DNA of 45,246 nt from Pelomyxa schiedti. Its lineage: Eukaryota > Evosea > Pelobiontida > Pelomyxidae. The translations under genes and the position numbers were made by a program. The DNA lies in NCBI GenBank assembly GCA_020536535.1, contig JAHLWZ010000927.1:1-45246 (forward strand), in the 5' to 3' direction. The notes beneath the pieces are model-generated. The model saw nothing but the letters and a program-made list of their open reading frames with translations, was not told the origin of the DNA and ran no database searches. Below are positions 20,897-29,143 of the stretch, one piece after another (the first letter of the stretch is position 1; every line of letters begins with the position of its first letter).

Positions 20897-23800
20897 ATGA
20901 GTGGAATTTTGGACTGGTTCACTCTCAGAATGACCGGGTTCACCACAGCGTGCGCGACGGGGCACCTCGACCGCGTCGAGCTTCTCATCACGTCGACCAA
21001 CGCCCACTTCGACCCCACGGAGATCTCCCGCGGCCTCGTGTCGGCCTGCCGCGGGGGCCACGTTCCCGTCGTCGCCCACCTCCTCCGCCTTCCCGCTGTT
21101 GGCTCCGTCCCTTCGACCTACAGAGGCTCCCTCAGGCAGCCCATAAACTACGCCGTCCCATGCGATGGAATTATTAGAGGCACAGGCTCAGCCTCAGGCA
21201 CGACGCCCGGCAGCCCCCCCGCGGCAGGAGCAGGAGTGACCACGGCAGCGAGCGCGGCGCCGCCTGCAATAGAGACGGCGCTCGGGGCAGCGTGTCAGGG
21301 GGGCCATGTGGACGTGGTCAGGCTGCTGCTCGGGGAGCCGGGGATCGACGCCGGGGCGGGGAGCCCTCTGTGCCTCGCGTGCCAGGGGGGGCACGTGGAA
21401 ATAGTCAACATGCTGCTGGGGAAGCTGCTCGACACCATCAGCACCGACGAGATTGGCAGGAGCTTGGTGGCTGCGTGCAAAGGGGGATTCTACGAAATCG
21501 TGGCGGCGCTGATGGGGCTGAAGCCGCACATGAAGCTGAACTTGCTGTTCACTGTGGTTGCTGGAGAGACTCCGCTCTGCGCGGCTTGCGGGACCGGCCT
21601 CTTGGAAGTTGTCAACTTGCTGCTGGAGGCAATGGGAAACAGCACTGTTTACACCAGGGATATATCAGAAGCGTTTGTTATTGCGTGCAAGGGTGGCTAC
21701 GTTGACATCGTCAACAAGTTTTTGAGCTTGCCACGACACATGAGGCCTTCTCTCGCACACACGTCGAAGCTGGATAGGACTGCCCTGAGTGCTGCGTGTG
21801 AAGGTGGGCACCAGGCCATTGTGGACTTGCTTCTAAGAGAAGACCTTGATGTCAACCTTGGAAACCCACTGTGGCACGCCTCAAAGAACAATCACTTGGA
21901 AATTGTTATCAGTTTATTGAGGAATCCCACCATTACCGTGAACAAAATGCTCGAGAACAAAACGCCACTTGTCGTTGCCATTCTTGACAATCAGATTGAC
22001 AAAGACTTCCTTGTTGCCCGAGTGCTGATTTCACATTCTGGTTTAATTCCACCGCATTGCCAAGAAGATGTTGTACGCAAACTTGGGAGCTATCAAAAAT
22101 TTTGTGAGCTCTTACAACTCGGTAAGATCAAACAAATGATTAGTTGCTTCGAAATTAACGTGAATGATGCAGCAACCAGTATTGAGCTTGCGAATTTATT
22201 GTTGGATCGCCAACACCCAAGAAGTTGAAATTTGTTTCCATTTGATTTTTCTCACATCTTTTTAGATTTTCAACCGTTAATAAGGAGAGAAAGTGACAGG
22301 GAAGCAATTCTCGAACTTAATAAGAGTTCCAGGCCGCTGTGTTTTTGAAAGTACTTACACCCTCCAAAGAGAATGCCGAACTGGAAGCGCGAATCATAAG
22401 AATTCAGGAAGAAAGGGCATCGGAGTTGGCAGAAAGCAAACTCAACCAACAGATGTCTTATGAAATCCAAAATTGTGTGTATCATATCACTCACTACCCA
22501 ACCCTTAGTGAAATTGCTGTGTCAACCATCTATCAGACACCGATCACGTGCTGGCACATATGAAAGGGGGCTCGTGGTGCAATGTACTCCCTGACGGCAG
22601 TTGCAAGATGGGCCAAATCAAGATTTCGTTTGAGGAGTATCCCTCATTTGATGAAATCGTGTGCTCTTCTTGCCCTCTCGACATGGTACTGTAATGTACT
22701 TCTCTCTCTGTGATTTATTAATTTTCTCTGCTCCCAAAGGCTGTGAAGATCATCATCACAAGAAAGTATGGTGTTGACACCAACGAACTAGTCGTTACAG
22801 CGGTTGGAGCAAACAACTCATCAGAAGAACTGTTGACGGATACGAACAGAACCCTGTCAGACCTTCAGCAAGGCAGCAGTGGTGCTGACAGGGTTACATG
22901 GATGAAAGTCAGAATAACTTCCCCGGTGAGATTCCAAGAGAGCGACCTAAAAGTGGTGAGCACACTGGGGGTGGGGTCATATGGAACTGTTTTCAAGTGC
23001 CTCCACATCCCAACAAACACATTCGTGGCAGTGAAGGCTCTTCACGAGGCTATCCGGTCCGAGTTCAACAACGCCCGTTTTTTGGAGGAATTCGCGGTAT
23101 TTTTGTCCACCATCCTCCACAAAGCTTTTTTTTTGAAAGTAATGGCAATTCAATAACCAGATTCATTCTCGAATGAGACACCCGAACATCGTGAGATGCC
23201 TTGGGACATGCGAGACAAGCACTGGTGGACTCTGGATCGTCTCCGAACTCATGGAAATGAACCTGAGGCAGCTCCTTCAGCGGGTTTGTTATGATCGTTC
23301 TCTATTCCTCTCCAGATAATTGGCAAACAGAGAAGTTTGAGCTTTCAGGAAATCGTTGCACTCTCGTTGGGAATTTGCAGAGGAGTGGCCGCACTTCACA
23401 AGTACTGTTTAACCCAAATTTTACTTGGATGATGATGTTCATCAGGAGGAATATCATGCATCGCGACTTGAGCAGCAACAATGTTCTCCTGGATTCTCAT
23501 GGGATTCCAAAGATAACCGACTTTGGTTTTCAACACTCCATTTTCCGATTACTTCATGACAGTATTCATTGAACAGGTATCTCACGTGTTATCAGAAGTA
23601 CGCTTGTTTCCACTTTTTCCATTGCCGGCACACCCGTTTACGTGGCTCCGCAGATGCATACTCATCACTATGGAATCCAAGGTATGTTCTCACTTTTTTT
23701 TTTCTTGTTTTGCCATTTATCCCCACCATTTCACACAGGAGATATGTGGGAAATTGCAGTTTTACTGGTTGAGATGCTGACAGGAACAATACCAGTCGGA

Positions 23801-24381
23801 CACCAAGGAAGTGCAGAACAAATAGCCGACTTTATGAGAGATCTGAGGCACTCACTCTCTCCCCTTGACGTTACCGGTTTCTTCCTTCCATCCCTTGTGG
23901 ACCCGCGAATTGAGCACACACATACAGAAGTGACTCGGCTTTGCAAGGAAACCGAAGGTGGGAATATTCCCATTGCAGAGTGCCTCATACGACGGAACAG
24001 AATGCTGGAGGCACTGAAATGTGAGCCCAAGTTTTGTGCCAACATCCACCCGACTTGCGTCCGGCTATTCTGCCTCGTCGTCGAGTCCTGCCTCTCCATT
24101 CTCGGTTTGTTTCCTCCCGGCCACGTCACATTTCTTCACGCACAATCTCGCCTGTTTCATGTTCCATTCAGTTAATGCACCAAAACCTGACATCACACAC
24201 AGAGTGCAACCGGCCGCCGTTCCGTGCAATTGAAAAGGAGATCATGACGTGTGCACAGCTCGTGTTTGGATCGTGGTATGACGACGATCACGTGGAATCT
24301 TGCGTCGCCCGCTGCCTCGCCGCAATGGTTGCATCGTTATCCCCTTCTCACCACGGCACCACAACCTTGTCATCGTCGTAG
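20897..24381 (+). CDS. Ankyrin-repeat, coiled-coil protein kinase, intact
   Basis: ATG 20897 begins MSGILDWFTLRMTGF. About ten ankyrin-like repeats follow (TACATGHLDRVELLI; GGHVDVVRLLLGEPGI), then a coiled coil (NAELEARIIRIQEERASEL), a small domain (GSWCNVLPDGSCKMGQ) and a kinase. Kinase landmarks: GVGSYGTVF, VAVKALHE, MRHPNIVRCLG, NIMHRDLSSNN, DFGISR, GTPVYVAPQM and GDMWEIAVLL. I removed ten introns: 22224-22265, 22326-22369, 22475-22536, 22686-22739, 23097-23160, 23284-23315, 23402-23445, 23526-23576, 23682-23738 and 24105-24202. This leaves 2,937 bases, exactly 979 codons with stop. Ankyrin repeats probably recruit partners. The HRDLSSNN loop lacks the usual Ser/Thr-kinase lysine. A gutted copy lies at 7.6-9.0 kb. 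Confidence 0.9.
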
Positions 24382-24698
24382 TCACAGTCACTTCTCAGCT
24401 TTCTGTAGTCTACATAGGAAATTGAGTTAACACGACCTGTGTAGTGCTGGAAAGATCCTGTGGCTGATATCCTCAGGGCACTGGGCTACTACGACACTCA
24501 GTTAATCCAGTTGTAAAGAAAAATTGAAGACTGATGAAAACAGAGTTTCTTCACTTACTAAAAAGGGTGCCGAGTGTATGTGCAACAGATGAGTAAATAA
24601 TTCAATTTTCTGGTACAGATTTGACAGTTCCCCTTTAAAAAAAAATTCGAAAATAAATCAGTTTTAATTTTTTTTCCTCTTCTTTTTGGACTTCGACC
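24382..24698. other. 3' flank of the ANK-kinase, duplicated part plus AT-rich tail
   Basis: The first 130 bases match the flank of the ANK-kinase copy at 8991-9115 (shared words such as ATCCTCAGGGCACTGGG in near-identical form). The rest is AT-rich with poly-T near 24669 and contains no gene. It ends at the left boundary of the long inverted repeat. Confidence 0.6.
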
Positions 24699-24884
24699 CA
24701 CTTCCTAACTGGAGTCTCCGCCGTTGTTGTGTTTGGTGAGAATGTGCCGGTCTCATCGGGTGCAGGTGATTTATGAAGACGCCCAAACGATCTTCCTGAA
24801 CCCTTCCATCCCCCATGAGAAAAGGACCAAATGTTATTTTACTGTGAAATGATCAGTCCGGCAACAGATCCAAAAAAAAATCGC
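24699..24884 (+). repeat. Left terminal inverted repeat
   Basis: Left arm of the 2.39-kb element. It pairs with 26898-27084 on the opposite strand and ends in a poly-A run followed by TCGC. Confidence 0.88.
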
Positions 24885-25772
24885 ATTTTGGGGGATTGAC
24901 GCGTTTGGTGCGGGTCGATGCAGGCACAACATCGAACAGCTGCGTACCACGCGAGAGTAAGCAGTTTGTGTCAGAGAGCAAGTTCCAAGAATCATCGGGG
25001 AACTTGGTTCGGGACATAGCCGGCCATTCACAGGAACGGCCGGAGCGTTCATTCTAATGGCCTTTCCTTGAATCACCCGCCGTTGTACCACAGAAAGATT
25101 GTAAATAGGAATAATAACAAAAATAATTCTTCTTGATAGACACCATATCTGGGTCAAAGGGCGGCTGTTTTTTGGCCTGTCAAGTTCCTGTAAAAACAGC
25201 CGCCCTTTTTTTTGGGCGGCTGTCCTATCAAAACCATGTGCAAAACAGCCACCCAAAGGGGCGGCTGTCTGAAGTACTTCAGGAAGGGGTGGGCATGAAA
25301 GGAAACTGTGTCCCCTTGTGGGCTAGACTATCAAAACAGCACAGGAGCGTGATTAATCGAAGGGTGTTTGTTCTGGCTGGAAAGTCACGGTTACAAACAA
25401 CAGTGTAGTACAACAATAGGGGGAAGTAAAAAGGGGCAGCAACAACAACAGTACTCTGCCTCAGTCTACAGCAACAGATTTGTCCAGTCTCCGTTTTTTC
25501 GAAAACGATCAGAAAAGGCTGTTGGTGTCGCTGTGGGTGTCGGCACCCACGTATGTGTAGGTGTCGAGCGGCGGTGTTGGGAACAACAGCAGCAACAACC
25601 AAGTGAAGGGGGTGAAGGTTTACCCAACAGCGCCGGCGCCCACGCCATCAGCTGTGCCACTGAGGCCTACAACGACGCCAGCCCCTCACCACCAGGGCTG
25701 ACCGGACTCCACGTAATACACCTGCACCTACGACGCCGACGCCGACGACGCCTACACCGCCTACACCTACGC

Positions 25773-25872
25773 CAACACCACCAACACCACCAACACCACC
25801 AACACCGCCAACACCGCCAACACCGCCAACACCGCCAACACCGCCAACACCGCCAACACCGCCAACACCGCC
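25773..25872. repeat. 9-bp tandem repeat, CAACACCRC unit
   Basis: About eleven copies, changing from CAACACCAC to CAACACCGC part way through. The minus-strand frames across it (repeating valine/glycine or cysteine/arginine) are repeat artefacts. Confidence 0.9.
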
Positions 25873-25920
25873 AACAACACTGACACAAACACACTGAAGA
25901 ACACACAACACACAACACAC

Positions 25921-26028
25921 AACAAGAAACAAGAAACAAGAAATAAGAAACAAGAAACAAGAAACAAGAAACAAGAAACAAGAAACAAGAAACAAGAAAC
26001 AAGAAACAAGAAACAAGAAACAAGAAAC
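25921..26028. repeat. 7-bp tandem repeat, ACAAGAA unit
   Basis: About fifteen copies with one AAATAAG variant. Because seven is not a multiple of three, it yields a long minus-strand LFLVSCF repeat frame that should not be taken for a membrane protein. Confidence 0.9.
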
Positions 26029-26661
26029 AGAACCCACACTTAACCAGCACACAAACTCTCCCAACATTAATGCCATCCAAGATGCTCCTTTCTTCTCCTC
26101 CCTCCCCTCCACTCACCCCCCATCTCCTGCTTGGCACCAACAAACCAACAACACAAACAACTAATTGGAGATAAGTAATCAAAGAGAAAGGAAAGGTTGC
26201 ACAAGGATAATGCACTGTAACAATACAAAAATTTACCTTGCACTTGTTTGGTGTGAGGTGGAAGCTGTTTTTTCACAAGGGTCCACATATATTCTTCACA
26301 AAACAAAAAAAATTTTCCCCTTAGAACTACCAACTGTCCACCTTGTCTACATGTTGCAGACTCAAACCTGTTAAAAACATTGAAAAAACATGGCTTTTCC
26401 CCATTGGTAAAACAGCCGCCCGGCGGCTGTTTTAATTTTTTTTCCTTATTAAAACAGCCGCCGGGCGGCTGTTTTGAGGGGGCGGCTGGGTGGCTTTTTT
26501 TACAGGAAAGTGAGAGGGAAAAAAACAGCCGCCCTTTGACCCAGATATGCCCCTATCACGCACACAACTCAAATGGGAACGAGAGTCCTATCATTTGGTA
26601 TTAGCACGTCAAGCTAAACACCAAAAACTTTGTGCTAAGGTGCTGAAACAAACACAATTAG

Positions 26662-26841
26662 AAGACCAACATCTTTGAAAAGCCAGTTCTTCATGCACTG
26701 AGGTATGCCAATATTGTGGGATCAACAGCCAAAACCTTCACTGTTAAGAATATGAGAGCTTGGCTTAGAAAGTACAAAATGCCTGTTACTGGATGCAGAA
26801 CCCCTCTCATTAAAAGAATACGAGCTGTAGTTGTTGGATAA
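26662..26841 (+). CDS. SAP-like domain ORF inside the long-inverted-repeat element
   Basis: After an in-frame TAG the frame is open for 60 codons to TAA 26839-26841. It contains FTVKNMRAWLRKYKMPVTG followed by PLIKRIRAVVVG. The pattern of a hydrophobic-W-L-K helix, a G turn and a second basic helix is that of a SAP DNA-binding motif. It sits just inside the right terminal repeat. There is no ATG before the motif apart from the internal methionine, so it is probably the final exon or remnant of a larger element protein. SAP motifs bind DNA in chromatin proteins and in some transposon proteins. Confidence 0.45.
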   Translation, partial: KTNIFEKPVLHALRYANIVGSTAKTFTVKNMRAWLRKYKMPVTGCRTPLIKRIRAVVVG

Positions 26842-26897
26842 AAAATTTTTTCGTCTGATTCGGTGCGACAGAGTCGTCAGATCGAAACCGGGAACAG

Positions 26898-27084
26898 GCG
26901 ATTTTTTTTTTGGATCTGTTGCCGGACTGATCATTTCACAGTAAAATAACATTTGGTCCTTTTCTCATGGGGGACGGAAGGGTTCAGGAAGATCGTTTGG
27001 GCGTCTTCATAAATCACCTGCACCCGATGAGACCGGCACATTCTCACCAAACACAACAACGGCGGAGACTCCAGTTAGGAAGTG
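26898..27084 (-). repeat. Right terminal inverted repeat
   Basis: Right arm of the 2.39-kb element, reverse complement of 24699-24884. It begins GCGA plus a poly-T run and ends CCAGTTAGGAAGTG. Confidence 0.88.
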
Positions 27085-27445
27085 TGGCTCAATGAAAAAA
27101 AATAATTCCACAAAACTCACTGTCAACTCAAATCAGTGGCCGAGTTTCTGACAAAATTCCTTTTAAGGGAACTTTGGCACAAAATTATGTTTTCTTCTTC
27201 ACTTGGGACCTTAATAACTCGGAAAATAGAGCAGACCCTCAGGAAAAAAATCCTGGAAGTCATTAAACACATAGGAGAGAGTCCATCCCAGAGATAACAT
27301 ATGTTGGGTGGAACACTGCCGAGACTCAGGGTTGATTTATCAAATTATCAGAAATTCCTTGATTGAAAATGAAGATAATCGTTACGACAAAGCAACAAAT
27401 TTGTGGGAACGGCGAGCTGAGGCGGAGCTCTGGTCAGTGCTGTAA
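27085..27445. other. Short unassigned interval with a helical ORF
   Basis: On the plus strand 27110-27298 is open and reads VAEFLTKFLLRELWHKI and TRKIEQTLRKKILEVI, an amphipathic helical pattern, ending at TAA. No domain is recognised and no exon could be joined. It may be unrelated host sequence caught between two mobile elements. Confidence 0.25.
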
Positions 27446-27599
27446 TTTCCCCGGGATTTTTTCCCTTTCCCGGAGGGGAGAATTTGGGGAGGGAGGGGAG
27501 AATTCGGGGAGAATGACTCTCCTCAGTCTTTTTGATCATCACTCACTCAATCTTTTCAGTCTCAAACTTGCTGCGACAGCTGAAAAACGCGAAGTCAAA

Positions 27600-28300
27600 G
27601 CGCCCATCAGGATCAAAAAGAGTGTGCATTGGTTGAACCTATGGAGCCAGCTGCAGAGGATCCTGCATGTGTAAGTTGCTGCCTTTGTGGAGATGGAGGA
27701 GGAGGATTCTTTGCTGTTTCTGAGCACAGTGCCACCTGATATTGCATTCCAAAGAGCACAGTGTAGCTTCTTTCCCATTCACAGGGTTTGTGCAATAGCC
27801 ATCAACCAAAGATGTAATGTGTTTGCACCACATACAAGCTCGTTTCACCTTTGGCCAAGAACAAGTATCGTGGATGCATACCTGGGATGTTGTATTGGCT
27901 TCCATTTGAGGAGGAGCAAGTGCTTATTTAACTTCAAAAGTAATGAACAAACATAGTTGTAATGGTAAGCATTATTGAACAGAGCATAAAGAAGCATATC
28001 AAATGTGGCACACCAGTAATATAATGATCGATGGTCCTGACGGATTTGCACAATGATGTGTTTATTTTTGTCCTCAAAGTTATGCACTTTGTTATACCTT
28101 CACCAGGGTGCATTAATATCAAACCAAATAGAATAAAGATTACAAAGATATTGCGATACAGCACTGAACCTCTTTGTTTAGCTTTTCGATCCCAAACCAG
28201 ACGAGTAGTTCTTGTGGTTAAATTTGGGATATTTGTGAGGATGTTAATGATCTTCTTCTTTTGATTTGCTGCAACTTTGGCATAATATGAAAGAGCCATC
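27600..28300 (-). pseudogene. piggyBac-like transposase C-terminal remnant
   Basis: In minus-strand order come KKIINILTNIPNLTTRTTRL (like the catalytic-core strand before the last Asp), then FDMLLYALFNNAYHYNYV (the W..F..LLD..INNA block typical near the end), then RACMWCKH ... TLCSLECNIRWHC, a C-x2-C...C...H-type cluster like the C-terminal zinc finger of the family. They lie in at least two frames with stops between them. The order and spacing fit the family although no single piece is decisive. Confidence 0.5.
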
Positions 28301-28401
28301 AGGTGTGGTGCCTGTGAAAATCACTTATCAAACTTTGAGAGTGTGAATGTCATCTAGTACAGTTTGGTGTGATGGTTGTGTCAATTGTGTTTGCCCACCA
28401 T

Positions 28402-28737
28402 CTAGCAAAGTGTAAACTTAAAAACAAATAATTGACTTGTACTTTGGTTGGTGCCATCAACAAACACAGATGTAGTTGAAGATGTGGTTGACATTGGAAG
28501 AAAACCAGTGATGGAACCTGAAGAAACAAATGGTATCACAGGGGGAGCAAGGATGAGAGGAGGTGGTGGTTGGGTTGCTCCAAGAAGCCCCACAGTTTGA
28601 GGGGGTGGTTGAAAAAGCTGACTACTCAAGAGTAGGTTGGTTGTTTGAGACTGCACAGGTCGTACCCATTGGATATGAATGATTGGCATGGTTTTCACTG
28701 TCTCCGTATTTTTTAGGCCAGAGACAAGCAAGTGCAT
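28402..28737 (-). CDS. Proline-rich ORF within the mobile relic (uncertain)
   Basis: A 111-residue open frame rich in P, T and S (PPPQTVGLLGATQPPPPLIL). It lies directly upstream (in minus-strand sense) of the transposase remnant and inside the inverted repeats, so it may be an element-encoded N-terminal region or chance. No domain recognised. Confidence 0.22.
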   Translation of the reverse strand: MHLLVSGLKNTETVKTMPIIHIQWVRPVQSQTTNLLLSSQLFQPPPQTVGLLGATQPPPPLILAPPVIPFVSSGSITGFLPMSTTSSTTSVFVDGTNQSTSQLFVFKFTLC

Positions 28738-29143
28738 TTATTTACACAGCTGTCTGGTGTCGGTTATTGTCGTTAAGCAACATGGTAATATGTAAACCAT
28801 TGTGCATTCTAATCTGTGGCCTGCTGACGTCTCAGTGCCGTGCCGGAGGCGATGCGTAATTACGAAGACAAAGATCACTTTTTGATGGTTAGGGGAAGCA
28901 GCAAACGAACAATCAACCATCACTGTTTTTGGAAACGCTCGATAAATTGTCTGACTGAGATTGTTTGTAGATCTCCCCAAATTCTCCCCTCCCCAATCCC
29001 GGGGAGACTTTCGCCAAAGGGATACAACAGGACTGGCTCCGGTGGTTCAGGCACCAAGTTGGCCAATGATATGTGCCAACTTCGGCAACTTTTTGAGGCA
29101 AGTTTTTCCACATTTCACAGAATGACGAGGAAAACGCTCTGAA

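Larger units (their letters stand above)
25134..26558. mobile_element. Nested inverted-repeat unit built of GGCGGCTGTTTT hairpins
   Basis: TGATAG-NNN(N)-CATATCTGGG followed by TCAAAGGGCGGCTG opens at 25134 and is mirrored at 26558. About eleven copies or near copies of the core GGCGGCTG/CAGCCGCC lie in two clusters (25158-25270 and 26409-26535), many arranged as palindromes such as AAAACAGCCGCC next to CGGCGGCTGTTTT. This is the layout of a small DNA transposon with subterminal repeats, or of a site array for a binding protein. The body between the clusters is mostly tandem repeat and low-complexity sequence. No transposase was found. Confidence 0.6.
24699..27084. mobile_element. Element with 186-bp terminal inverted repeats, 2.39 kb
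   Basis: Bases 24699-24884 and the reverse complement of 26898-27084 are almost identical over about 186 bp; I see one substitution and one A-run length difference. Both ends start CACTTCCTAACTGG. The interior shows no intact transposase, so the element looks non-autonomous or fold-back-like. No identical target duplication is evident beside the ends (ACC on the left, TGG on the right). It contains a nested second inverted-repeat unit, three tandem repeats and a short SAP-like ORF. The corresponding position in the left duplicate block is empty. Confidence 0.8.
27446..29007. mobile_element. piggyBac-like relic bounded by imperfect inverted repeats
   Basis: The left arm 27446-27491 (words TTTCCCCGGGATT and GAGGGGAGAATTTGGGGAG) recurs as reverse complement at 28972-29007 (CTCCCCAAATTCTCCCC and CCCGGGGAGA), though the spacing between the two words differs between arms. 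Between them minus-strand frames resemble the C-terminal half of a piggyBac-type transposase. A TTAA target duplication was not confirmed at either side, so the true ends may lie elsewhere. The element is absent from the corresponding junction in the left duplicate block. Confidence 0.42.

Noticed and set aside
21292-21705. 137-codon plus-strand frame inside the ankyrin region
   Set aside because: It is a shadow of the ankyrin reading frame; the repeats are clear in the other frame.
25773-26028. Possible CRISPR-like array
   Set aside because: Units are 7 and 9 bp, contiguous and without spacers; these are simple tandem repeats.
25648-26215. Minus-strand frames of up to 182 codons with LFLVSCF repeats, looking like a membrane protein
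   Set aside because: The 7-bp repeat gives the same peptide in every frame; this is a repeat artefact without start context or flanking coding signal.
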